Below are positions 1-9,750 of a DNA stretch of 64,000 nt, one piece after another (the first letter of the stretch is position 1; each line of letters starts with the position of its first letter). Source of the DNA: Orbilia blumenaviensis (Eukaryota; Ascomycota; Orbiliomycetes; Orbiliales; Orbiliaceae). The notes below the pieces were generated by a model. That model saw only the letters and a list, made by a program, of their open reading frames with translations, was not told the origin of the DNA and did no database searches. Location of the stretch: assembly GCA_036872755.1 (NCBI GenBank), contig JAVHNS010000018.1, positions 310,001-374,000 on the forward strand, given 5' to 3'. Position numbers and translations under genes: made by a program.

Positions 1-382
1 TGGAATCGTCGTTGTCGTTTCCATGGCGGGAAAGCCAGACCTTCCCCTTCGCTGCTGCCAGGTACCGTCTGCGTCGTGCTGATTGCTTTTCGAGAGTTTC
101 CTCAAGAAAATGCTGTCCAAGAAGCCGATGGAAATGCGCGCGGAAGAGATGTAAGAAAAGGTAGTGTCGAGCAGTAGCAAGCCGATGAGAACCTATTTGA
201 TTTAAGGCGGGCTGACAGGTTCGCCTTAGGGATGTGCTGTTCGAAAGAGAGAGAGAAGAGCTAAAGCTGAACGCCCATGCCTGGCGGACACTGGCGTGTG
301 CGTAATCAGGGAATCTCAGATGATCAGAGCAAGTATGGCTTGGTGTGGAGTTTATTGTTAGGTCGCCGTTTGCAAAGGTCAT
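1..382 (-). CDS. N-terminal part of an unrecognised protein, gene runs off the left edge
   Basis: On the minus strand an ATG at 382-380 opens a frame that stays free of stops for 127 codons to the window edge. The N-terminal half is Ser/Thr/His-rich. The last third (from about residue 80) reads like a real helical, basic protein, with segments such as LLGQHFLEETLEKQ and RRRRYLAAAKGKVWL. A TATA-like element lies about 125 bp upstream on the same strand. I do not recognise the family. The first half has low-complexity composition, so the true start could be further in, or part of this could be leader or intron. The frame continues outside the window, so neither length nor function can be stated. 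Confidence 0.4.
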   Translation of the reverse strand, partial: MTFANGDLTINSTPSHTCSDHLRFPDYAHASVRQAWAFSFSSSLSLSNSTSLRRTCQPALNQIGSHRLATARHYLFLHLFRAHFHRLLGQHFLEETLEKQSARRRRYLAAAKGKVWLSRHGNDNDDS

Positions 383-506
383 ATTTCTTCTAGTTAGAAA
401 ACGCAAGAACAAAAAAGAATGACTTAAAGCAGAGTTTCTCAAAAGGAAGGTGATTGATGCGATGAGGGTATTGCCAAAACGCAGCAGCCGGCGCCCTCCG
501 ATTCAC

Positions 507-516
507 TTTATATAAG
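507..516 (-). promoter_or_regulatory. TATA-like element for the left-edge minus-strand gene
   Basis: Read on the minus strand this is CTTATATAAA. It lies about 125 bp upstream of the ATG at 382, a distance compatible with a short 5' leader. It is assigned by position only. Confidence 0.35.
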
Positions 517-1513
517 TTTCCTCCTCTTCTCTATGGCTTTCTTCTGGTTATTCGGGGAATAACCCCCCCAGTAACTGGGATGGGCCTAGGCTTAAAGTAG
601 TAACTTCCAGGGTCCACTTTTATGAAGGATTCTTGGCGGGATCCGATTATTGGTGATCCTGTAATCGGCAATCGGGGAAGTGGGCCCTTCACTGCTCATG
701 ACGTTGGGGATTCAAGGTATACCAAAACCGCGATATTCAATAAACCGCGCGCTGGCACCCAAGAACAAAGGGGAACAGGCCATGCCAAACCATATTTGAC
801 CATCTCGACAACTTGAAATCTGTTCCTGTACCTAGTAGCCTCCCACTCGGGTGATACGGAAAAGAGATCAAAAGTCGAATAACACGCTATATACAAGCAA
901 TTCAAAATGCAGACATCCTACTACCAGAATTTATTACGTTTTACAGTCTTTGAGGCATATTATCTATTCACTTATTAATATTTCCTAAGTAATAAATTCC
1001 TAGCCTTTTGATGCTAATTGTTTTGTATTTTCCTCATTTCAATTGAGAATATTTCTGGCCTGTTTGTATCCACACCTTTACACTAGCGTGTTTTTTTGAT
1101 TCTTGCTCTCTTTTTCGTGTCACCCGAGTGCCTCCCCCAGCCTGTAATACTATCTTGCAAAAGACTCGTGGCAAAAATTCTGGCAAAGAATATGCTGTTT
1201 CGTTTTAAGCGGCACACCTGGTCTCGTTGACCCGACTAAATACTGCCTACTAGGCTGGTAGCGCAGCTACCCCTTTTTGATCAATTGAACATATTGCGTA
1301 TAACGTGTTAAATCAAAATTTCGAACGGTTTCCATCGATGCAACTAGCAATCTGTGGCCGAAATCATTTCCGGGATCGCAAAGCAACTAACACACCAAAT
1401 TATAGCTAGAAACGAATAGGCATATTGAACATGCTAATCACCTTCGCACACAATTGTATATTGCAAAATGTAACACAACAACACAAACTCGATTCGTTGA
1501 AGTGGAGCTTGCA

Positions 1514-1531
1514 TGCGGAGCAGCCCTCCTG
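1514..1531 (+). repeat. 18-bp exact repeat, copy 1
   Basis: TGCGGAGCAGCCCTCCTG is identical to 53305-53322. The flanks are not alignable beyond AT-rich TATA-containing sequence on the right. Both copies are intergenic. Confidence 0.5.
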
Positions 1532-1747
1532 TGTATATAATGAGATCGACTGCGCAAGAAACTTATCGCATGACCTGATAACAGCATTATTATTATTATA
1601 ATAAAATACAAATAACTAAAATTGCCCTAAATCGACTATTGTTCCTGAATGTGGTGTAGACCCCGACTAAAAAGTTTGAGGTTGGCGAAAAAATGAACTC
1701 TCCAGACAAACACCAAGCGGGTTCGGTGGGCCCCCGTTAATCGTAGA

Positions 1748-3994
1748 TTACGGATATTTGGCCTGCCACGAATCCTGCTGAGTATCTGTGCAGCCAGAAG
1801 TACCAGAAAAGCTCATGAAGTTTGGCGGGCCTAGATATAGCTGCTCATCGCTACCGCTCGTACAAACGTAAAATGTTAAATTGACTTTACTGCCACTGGC
1901 GCTGGGAACTGGCATGAAGTTCGAGTCTGGCGTCAACATGTATCTCTTCGTATTAAACGACCATATTACAGGGACTGTTGTCCCAGCATCAAGTTGGGGG
2001 TAGCTCGCACCGCCCCTCATGACGATTTGCCAGTCAGTATAGGTTGTCGTATCAGGAAAGCTACTCCTCAGACCAACAAACCAAACACTGTATTTGTTAG
2101 GTGAAGAATTTCCAGCGTTCTGGCCTGCCAGGTTCTGCCCTGTTACATAGTTGTAATAGGGAGTCCACCTTTCCGTGCCGAAGGAACTAGACACAACTGG
2201 TACAGCACCATCAGCATTACTAGCTACAACATATTTACCGGAATATGCTGCATTGCCAACAGCTTTATCAACGCGGGCCATAGTGTAGTAACCCAGACCG
2301 TGGGTCCTTATCGTTGTCGGGTTTTGATCTTTTGTAACCATCGGTGTAGTTGCTACGATAGTCAAAGATGTAGCCGACTGCCTCGTTACAACTGTGGTTT
2401 CCTCGACGACATCGGTTGAGTATGCCAGAACAGCATCCGTAGGGGATACAGCAGCCCTTTCACAGGCAGATACGACGGAGTCTGTTGGATAGCTTGCCAG
2501 CTGTGTGGGTACCTCTCTTTCGCGCAAGGCGGTAATGATTTTGCGTCGTTTTTTCAGACCACCATCCGCGTCCACTGTGTATCCGTTTCCTGCTACTCTA
2601 GGTCGTTTTTTGTTATTATCGGGAGCAGCGTTGATGTCCAAGTATGTTACAGTCGTGTATGTCGGCTCATGGGTAGTTTCACTGTATTCAGTAACGGTGA
2701 AAAAGAACTTGGCGGCATACTCAGTTGTGGATTCCGTTCTAGTCTCGTATTGCGTTCGGGTCGGAGAGTAGTACGATAGAAGAGCAGTGCAATACGCTTG
2801 CAGGCTATATTCAGTGATGATATCATACGCATCAGTGGTAACCGAAGAGCCGCCAGTGCCAGTGCCGGTGCCGGTGCCGGTGCCAGTCCTGGTCCCAGAT
2901 GTACCAGTAGTCGAGCTCTCCGAGGAGCCAGTCTCAGATGCGGTACCGCTGTCTGTACCAGTCCCAGTATCTGAGCCTGTTTCTGCGGCAGTATTGCTGG
3001 TTCTGCGTGTCGCTGTACCTGTACCAGTTGTGCTAGCGCTCACACTCGTTCCAGTACCGCCGTTGGTACCTGTGCCTGTACTCGTGGCACTGTCTGATGC
3101 AGTATCGGTACCCGTCTCTGTTGTCGCCGTAACGAACGGAGGGGCCGATGTGAAGTAACTACTCGGGAATCCCTGGGCCTCTTCAGCAGCAAGCTCCAAA
3201 GGCTGCAAGGAACTCCCCGATGGAATCGTAACATTTATTGGCAACATGTAGACGTCAAATGATGTCTCTTGTCGCCTACCAAGTCTGAAATTCCTTCGCT
3301 TTGAGCTAGGTACGGATATGTAAAATTTCCAATCAACAGTGTTTCTAACGAGACCTGGCTGATTGGTGCTTGAGTTCCAATAGAATGTAGTCTCGTAGTC
3401 GGTACGCAGAACATTTCCAGTGGCATCGTGCTGTACCTTCCTTATCACATTGATGATGGAAGAATCTTCGTCAGGGAGAACGGTCTTTATGGTCTCGTTG
3501 TAACGCAAGAATACAAGTTCGTCTAAGAACTCGGCGTTCTGCAAAAGACCGGGTCCGCTTGAATCTAACACAAGAGACACAAATCTTTGGTCCTCAAGTC
3601 CTGCCATAACAACAGCACCTGTGGTATCGTCGAATTTGAAGTAACTGTTTTGAAGATCTCCTTGCCCGCTTAGGACAAAAGGAACACCGGATTGGCCAGC
3701 GAACGTGCTGCTCACCAGCCCTCCCGTGGAAGTGCCTGTACTCTCCGTCAGAGTATTTGTGGGGGCGTCGGTCATTGAGCCCCAGATGACTTGGTCACAA
3801 AGAGGAAGTCCTTTCCAGGTGGCACAGTCCCCCAGTATGGATGTTACAGTTCTCGTATTCGCAACTGTAGCATATACGGTGGTTGTAGTGAGAGAGGACT
3901 CCTGAGAAAGAACATCTGAAGAATGGAGGATGAGGGTGAGGAGCCCGGCTGATGCCATGGCCCTGACACGGCCTGCGAGGCTAGGTGCGGCCAT
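1748..3994 (-). CDS. large secreted Ser/Thr-rich surface protein
   Basis: A single-exon frame of 748 residues. The N-terminus is a likely signal peptide: a basic stretch (RVRA) and then a hydrophobic core AGLLTLIL. A second Met at residue 13 (3958) may be the real start, because a TATAAA-like element at about 4012-4017 lies too close to the first ATG. Residues of roughly 60-270 and 520-748 look globular, with N-glycosylation sites and cysteines. Residues of about 285-385 are a low-complexity T-G-T-G-T / S-E-T-G linker likely to be O-glycosylated. Two polybasic patches (KKRPR, LKKRRK) lie near residues 465-490 and could be Kex2-type cleavage sites. There is no C-terminal GPI signal. I do not recognise a named domain. 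A role at the cell wall or as an adhesin is an inference from architecture. The antisense frames over the repeat linker are shadows. Confidence 0.75.
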   Translation of the reverse strand: MAAPSLAGRVRAMASAGLLTLILHSSDVLSQESSLTTTTVYATVANTRTVTSILGDCATWKGLPLCDQVIWGSMTDAPTNTLTESTGTSTGGLVSSTFAGQSGVPFVLSGQGDLQNSYFKFDDTTGAVVMAGLEDQRFVSLVLDSSGPGLLQNAEFLDELVFLRYNETIKTVLPDEDSSIINVIRKVQHDATGNVLRTDYETTFYWNSSTNQPGLVRNTVDWKFYISVPSSKRRNFRLGRRQETSFDVYMLPINVTIPSGSSLQPLELAAEEAQGFPSSYFTSAPPFVTATTETGTDTASDSATSTGTGTNGGTGTSVSASTTGTGTATRRTSNTAAETGSDTGTGTDSGTASETGSSESSTTGTSGTRTGTGTGTGTGTGGSSVTTDAYDIITEYSLQAYCTALLSYYSPTRTQYETRTESTTEYAAKFFFTVTEYSETTHEPTYTTVTYLDINAAPDNNKKRPRVAGNGYTVDADGGLKKRRKIITALREREVPTQLASYPTDSVVSACERAAVSPTDAVLAYSTDVVEETTVVTRQSATSLTIVATTPMVTKDQNPTTIRTHGLGYYTMARVDKAVGNAAYSGKYVVASNADGAVPVVSSSFGTERWTPYYNYVTGQNLAGQNAGNSSPNKYSVWFVGLRSSFPDTTTYTDWQIVMRGGASYPQLDAGTTVPVIWSFNTKRYMLTPDSNFMPVPSASGSKVNLTFYVCTSGSDEQLYLGPPNFMSFSGTSGCTDTQQDSWQAKYP

Positions 3995-5378
3995 GCCGAA
4001 GACTTGTTACGTTTATAAACTTAAAATTCAAAAATTTTTTGATCTTGCGAGGTTCTGGTAGCTTGGAAATCCACTGTTTGTATTTTCCAGTGTTTCGAAC
4101 CCTGAATTGGATAATGATTGGGGGAAAGGCTGTCCCCGTGGGGAATGATGCTAACGACTTATATTCCGTTTTGCTTGATTAGTTGACATACTCAAAGGAG
4201 GGAAAGCCTAAATATATGCGCTGCGAAATCTAATCACTAGGCAGGGAGCGAAATTTCATAGAAGGCGATGTCTTGAGCTCGGGACAAATCAATGGCTGAT
4301 CTATGGATCTATTGCTTCACGTGGTAGGTGTCTCGACTCTATGCGCGGGGAGCCGTCGAGCTCGCAGAATTTCACTCACGGATATTAGCTCCACTATGTT
4401 GTAAGATTAAGCTTTTGAACGGGTATAGACCTACTAGTGATACGTTGTACCACCGTATGCATGCACGGCGCCCTTGCATGAGATAACATGTACAGGCAGC
4501 TTTGTTATAGGTGCAGGGCCCCAGTTGGTCTAACTAGTAGGCAATTAGGCAATGTGACTTAAAAGAGTGTTCAAAATGGGTAGCCTCGGTCGGCCGGATC
4601 CAATAAAAAACGCAACAATGTGACTGATTAGGCCTGCATGCATACAGCTGAACCAAAGCTGGTTTACGAAACAATTCAGTTTACCACAGAAAGGAGACTA
4701 TATATGCACCGGTAGGGTAGGATCCCGGCCCCGAGGCTCTTGGCCATACAAACTATACTTTTGGCTAATATTGATATCGTATTATGGTCTTAGAGACATA
4801 TCGATAGGACGAAATATAACTCGCAGAATGCGGGGTACTTCAATTGCGATGCGTCCAACCGCCTACTTAGGTATTTGCCCTCACTTCGTCGGCTTATCCT
4901 GTCAGCAAGGGATTTATCATTATGAAAATTCCTGATCGCTTGAGGTAATTGGGTAGGCCTTGCCGAAAATCGACATGGTAGCCACGTGTCGACGAACCTC
5001 TCCATTCCATCGACAGACCAACCGATCAGCCAACCGAGGCCAATCAGGTACCTACCCTAGGCCCCACAAAACTCAGATTAGAAGCCTATTACTGTACGGG
5101 GTTTCGGCTGGCTTCTCAAGACGGTTGCAGAAAAAAGGGAACTTAACACAGCATAAATAACGATTTGAAAGCAAATAAGACGGCTTGCTTTCTTTTTAAA
5201 AATCGTTTAACGTTCGGAAGCAGTCTCAGAAAAGTACCTACAGTACATACATATACATGAGTACGAAGCCTTACCAGGGCGCTTAGCTGGCAAATCCTTT
5301 TTGCCTACCTAATTTCAGAGTATTTGCGGACCAGAAGATTATCTATCTATCAGCCTTGTTAGGAACCGCAATGGGGGT

Positions 5379-5395
5379 CTGGTCTCGTAAACCAG
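5379..5395 (+). repeat. dispersed motif, best copy (CTGGTCTCGTAAACCAG)
   Basis: A 17-bp element whose ends CTGGT/ACCAG are inverted repeats. Related copies in either orientation lie at 4659-4672, 6032-6047, 21730-21744, 40566-40579 and 58292-58305. Shorter matches lie at 1220-1232 and 55234-55243. All are outside the coding regions I call. Confidence 0.45.
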
Positions 5396-6001
5396 CCTCA
5401 TTTCCAGTCGTGGATAGTTCATAGGCTCTCGCTTCAATGCTCCTTCTGAGGGAGCGTGATCAATGCAATTGAGAGACCTAGTCAGCTAGTTTTTTGAAAA
5501 CCTGATAATAAGAATTATTGTATCAATGGTAGATAAATATCCCCAAATGATAAAATCTTTCTGTGATTAGCATTTGCGGATTTTGGGTGCTGCTGGTAGG
5601 GGGTCTTTCGCCGGGTATTGGTCCTTCCGCGAACCGCTGGCCCCGTATGTATGCCCTCGAGGCGCGCAGGCGACTCGATACTAAACACTCCCAGCCAATA
5701 CGATACCTGAACTCTGTTGCAGAAAAAGTGTTGATACGCTGTGCAAAAGTGCAATGTCAGTTGCTGTGGTGAAGATACCTATTTGGAACGGGACCGTGCC
5801 AATGTCCCCTCTATGGCCCCAACATGTGTGGCAAGCTCTCGAGCTGAGCTTGGCGGGTATGACGTTCATGCAACCTATTTTCAAAATCTTGGGCCGTAAT
5901 ATTTGAGCATCTGTGGGAATTATAGGCCTTGGGAAGCTTCAATGCTTGAATCGGTGGTCTCGGAGGTCTCTCTTCCAGCGATGTGTTTCCTCCGAGGAGA
6001 C

Positions 6002-6041
6002 CAACGAGACCAGGTTTCCATGATCTCGTTTGGTCTCGTTG
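6002..6041. repeat. 11-bp perfect inverted repeat (hairpin)
   Basis: CAACGAGACCA at 6002-6012 and its exact complement TGGTCTCGTTG at 6031-6041 are separated by 18 nt. The right arm overlaps a copy of the dispersed motif. It lies about 100 bp upstream of the first small MVC-type ORF. Confidence 0.6.
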
Positions 6042-6141
6042 AACCAGACAACCCAATGCCGAAAGTCTCGCCGTGAGTTGCAACGCAACCGCATTGCTTC
6101 AACAATTCTTTCAGCCTCAGCGAATGCAAATGCACCTGATT

Positions 6142-6423
6142 ATGGTTTGTGCTGCACACCTTCTTCCCCGCCAGATATTTCCCTGTGTACAGGATTACGC
6201 GTCCGAAGAGGTCAAATTCCTCATGCTTCATGGCGTCGAGCCCCGCAAAGCCGCAAACCTGATAGATCGCTTCGGACCTATCGACAGAGAAGCACTTGCA
6301 CGCGAAATTGACAGCGTAGAAAGGAGTTTCAATCTTTATTGGCGTTATCTGGATCTTGAAGCAGAAGCTCGAGCGTGGAGAAGACAGGAACCTGCAGGGA
6401 AACGAGCCTGTGTTTTATCCTAG
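6142..6423 (+). CDS. small hydrophilic protein, MVC-type (copy A)
   Basis: A 93-codon frame beginning Met-Val-Cys-Ala. I chose this Met over an upstream in-frame one (6073) because two other small ORFs nearby also start Met-Val-Cys. After a short variable N-terminus comes EEVKFLMLHGVEPRKAANLI, then a charged helical stretch (REALAREIDSVERSF) and a basic C-terminus. The middle aligns by eye with the ORF at 11574 (VRILMLRGVEESVANRL). The pattern of hydrophobic helix, Gly turn and Ala-rich helix resembles a helix-turn-helix, but no known family is recognised. The TAG stop is followed in the same frame by 12 open codons and then the next small ORF, so the two could be parts of one gene. Confidence 0.45.
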   Translation: MVCAAHLLPRQIFPCVQDYASEEVKFLMLHGVEPRKAANLIDRFGPIDREALAREIDSVERSFNLYWRYLDLEAEARAWRRQEPAGKRACVLS

Positions 6424-6459
6424 ACAGCAGCATTCCTTTGCGGGGACCGCCCGGCCGAA

Positions 6460-6777
6460 ATGGTTTGCTCCGCACCAACAATGCCAGTGGTAACCCCGCT
6501 TCTATCACGAAATCATCAATTCACAAAAGATGAAGACTACCTTTTCCACCGAGGACTAAGGGCTTTTCTCGCCAAGCGGGTCGCTCGACAAGTACCAAAA
6601 GATAGGTGGGAGGAAATTCTTAGAGTTTTTGTCATTACACAGGAGAACCGGTGGCTAGTACGGTCAGCGGCACGACATAAAATCCCAGCTGAAGCAGGAT
6701 ACTGGTGGAGGGTCCAACAAGGCCAGCGGCGAGAACTCAGGGTTCTGCAGATGAAGGGTATTCCTGCCCTTTCTTAG
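6460..6777 (+). CDS. small basic protein, MVC-type (copy B)
   Basis: A 105-codon frame starting Met-Val-Cys-Ser, 36 bp after the TAG of copy A and in the same reading frame. It is rich in Arg, Trp and Lys, with predicted helices (DYLFHRGLRAFLAKRVARQV and DRWEEILRVFVI). There is no signal peptide or membrane segment. Similarity to copy A beyond the N-terminal tripeptide is weak. An AT-rich stretch with T/A runs follows the stop and could hold the terminator. Function is unknown. It may be an independent small gene, or the second exon or half of a nonsense-split ORF. Confidence 0.4.
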   Translation: MVCSAPTMPVVTPLLSRNHQFTKDEDYLFHRGLRAFLAKRVARQVPKDRWEEILRVFVITQENRWLVRSAARHKIPAEAGYWWRVQQGQRRELRVLQMKGIPALS

Positions 6778-7181
6778 AAAAAATGAACTTTTTCTAGCGA
6801 TTTTATTAGTTGAAAAAAAGTCGATTTTTGAGAGGGAATGATTAGTCGGGGCTGTGGGTCTCTCTGACGAAGCAGCGGGGGAAGGCTGTGCTGATAGGTG
6901 GTCGTCTGGGCGTCCTCAAGTCTGCCTTCTTGGTCAAAAATTGGCTTTTAAGCTGCATGCTTTCAGATCAGCATATGCACCTGAGGCATGGCCTTGTCCT
7001 GGCGTTAAAGTTTATAAATACGGCATGTTTGCCAGGCTGCGACCAGCTTCATCATATATACACTATTCGCTAGAACTCGAGCCAGCCATCTGCTAGTAAA
7101 AACGCTACAGACACTTTCTCTCCTAATTATATTTCTAGACTGGACAAGTTTTTTAAGCAAGAGTGAAGCCTGGATACAGTC

Positions 7182-9750
7182 GTGATGGAGTTAGGAGTTG
7201 TCGAACCACAACCTGCGAAGACTAGTCGGCCCTATCATAAATTAAAGGATCTGGAACAATATAAAAGCTTTGTTCTGCAAAAACATGGAGCTGGGATGCG
7301 CCAAAAAGCCATTCTCTTGGCCCTCAAGAGTGAGATAGGAGTTGACATAGAGTATGCATTTCCACATGTACCCTTTGTACTAAATTAATAAAATGCCAAT
7401 CTAATATTCTAATTTTTTTACCAATAGGCCTCACCGTCTTAAAAGAATGCTTGATAAATGGGGCGCCTCGAAGAGAAATCTAACTAAGAAACGGAAGGCT
7501 CATATTCAAAAGGTCGTTGTCGAACGGCGCCGAGGAAAGAAAACCGATCCCCAGGTTACGCTGGGAAGAACGAACAGATCTAGAGTCCTGACCCAAGACG
7601 ATATCGACGAAATTGTGAATATGGAGGACCTTGAAGGTTAGTTGTCACATTACCCGCCATCTTCCTGCAGGTGTCCCTTCTACCTACAAATTTCAACTGC
7701 GCAGTCGGGTTGCCAAACATATATCTTAGGGGGGGTTAGGGTGACGAACACAACATAATACTAAACCCATGTCTGATTAGATGTTAAACCAAATGCCGAT
7801 GGTATGGAACTATGTACGCCATCGTCAAGCCCAGATCAATGTGAAACCACAATGGCCGCGCCTCCCAAGATACATATCTATGATGAGGATTCGCATAGTG
7901 ACGGAGATGGCTCTTGGGAACCATACAGTAACACCGATCGCAACGAGGTCCTTGAAGATGTCAGTACCGGTACTATCAGTGAAGGAACTATTGAGGGTGA
8001 AGAAGGAGAAGAAGAAGAGGCCCCCGAACTCGAGTCCGACCAAGAAAGCGCAGGATCGAACCCTCGCGAAAGTATTGAACAGCTTCAAAGGGTCATAACT
8101 GCTCAAATAAAAGCCCTCGGCATTCAAGAAGATGAGGAAATAGACATACTCGACGATTTCCTCGAGGCGGACAGCGCTGAAATGGAAGATATAGAGGGAC
8201 TAGTATATGATTCTTCAGATTCCGAAGAAATTTATTGGAAGGATCCCCTATTGCAGTGGTACTCACGCCGGTATGTGGGTCGCTATTATCATTATATCAA
8301 TATGTGGAAGAATATCGGCAGAGCAGTGGTTCGGAGCCTGCGAGACTATTTAGCAAAGGGGATACCATTTGACGATGCCGCAGAGAGAGCATCAGCGGAG
8401 GCCGGTGAAGAGTATGGGGTCCTCTTACCTTACAAGGCCTGGAAAACAATCTTACAAATGTGTGACGACTGCCCGTGCCCATTTCACGAAGACAGACACA
8501 AAAGAGACGAGGAAGAGGGCATGCACATTCTTTCTTACATCGAGGATTTGCTCGAAGCTGTCATGGAGCATCCCAGTTTTTCGATGGAAAATCTTATCGC
8601 TCATTGGGACTACGAATTTACAGATTCAATAATTCACCTACCTAGGTTGATTCGGGAATATGGCGTTCGAAGCTTCTTTACTGCCCTGTGTCTCCGTTAT
8701 ATATATGACATGTTAGCTTGGTACAATTTCGGCTTTTTCGGAGATGCCTTATCACCATTGGCATGCTGCTCACTGCGAAACTTCGAGAGGATCGGGATGG
8801 GGCTCAATACTCTGAGTTGGTCCCAATTCTATCTCAAGTTAACAAGGTGTAAAGAGCGAGACAGGTTGTTTGAGAGACTACGCCTTCACTACGGAGTGTC
8901 CCACCCCATTTTAGTTCAAATGGAAATCGATAGCGCCATAGACTTGATAAAGCAGAAGCATTCAAAAAGCCCGGCTGGGAGAAAGACCTTGACTGGTTTG
9001 GTCTCGAAGATTTCCAGCGACCTGGAATACTGCAGCCGAAATTTCAGCGCGGTATACACATCCGACATGCTGATGAACTTGACTGAGCTTCTTGGTCTCC
9101 TCCCCGCTTCAGATGCAATGAAGTTTGAAAGCTTCCTTCAGGACCGCATTTCAAGTTCTGGGGGTTTTACAGGATCTGAGTCAGTCGGTGCAAGCTTTTA
9201 TGCTGCAGCGCATTGCACATCCGGCCTTGGGATTGCTTACGCTCAGGCTGAAAATTACTCCCGGTCATTGGAGATGTTATTCCGAGCCTATGGGATGATG
9301 GCGCAAGATACCACTCCAGCATATCAAGTCCGACTGGTCACATTATTACAAGAAATATGCTGGGTGGTGGATATCCGAGGCCCAGTGCTATATCTCAGCC
9401 TTCAGCCCATGCTAGTGGATTTTCAAAAGCACATATCGAAGAACCGGAAATCGGCGAATTGGAAACAGATACAAGTATTTAGGAGACTTTGCGCGAAATA
9501 TGAAGCTTGCCGTAAAGAGTATCTGAAGGAGGAATATTCGAATATCTTAACACATCGATCCGCCAGACGATCTGTAACGCCCGACTTGCAACTGCATTTC
9601 TACTATGAAAGTGTGGAGAGTTGGATGTATAGCCAAGGGGTATACGATATCCCGGATCCCATGAATCTTGGGGGCCAGATCATGGAAATTGATAGCGCTG
9701 AAACCGGTGCTGATATTCCGATGGGCGACTCGATCAAAGTGGAGTCATGA
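7182..9750 (+). CDS. Clr5-domain protein with a large C-terminal helical region
   Basis: Three exons fit: 7182-7351, 7428-7636 and 7781-9750. The introns begin GTATGC and GTTAGT and end ATAG and TTAG, with ACTAAAC-like branch points, giving a 782-residue protein. The N-terminal ~75 residues match the fungal Clr5 DNA-binding domain: a helix with the Gln-Lys-Ala pattern (GMRQKAILLALKSE), then PHRLKRMLDKWGASKRN just after the first splice. A basic stretch follows. Residues of about 150-215 are very acidic, and from about 240 onward lies a long helical region, resembling the TPR-like tails of such proteins. Clr5-domain proteins are Pezizomycotina-specific putative regulators; what this one controls is unknown. 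It sits among small ORFs, two before and three after, all on the same strand. Confidence 0.8.

Larger units (their letters stand above)
383..1747. other. intergenic, no gene seen
   Basis: This divides the left-edge gene from the 3' end of the secreted-protein gene. It is AT-rich after 900, with a TTA/ATA simple repeat near 1586-1606, one copy of an 18-bp exact repeat (1514-1531) and a partial copy of a dispersed motif (1220-1232). The short ORFs at 622-905 overlap on both strands and have no protein-like composition. Confidence 0.6.
3995..6141. other. intergenic, no gene seen
   Basis: This lies between the start of the secreted-protein gene and the first small MVC-type ORF. It holds two copies of a dispersed motif (4659-4672 and 5379-5395) and an 11-bp hairpin (6002-6041). 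Overlapping ORFs of 60-100 codons on both strands lack any recognisable pattern. Confidence 0.55.

Noticed and set aside
2787..3158. 123-codon plus-strand ORF of Val/Pro repeats
   Set aside because: It is the antisense of the Thr/Gly linker of the secreted-protein gene, and its composition is forced by that repeat.
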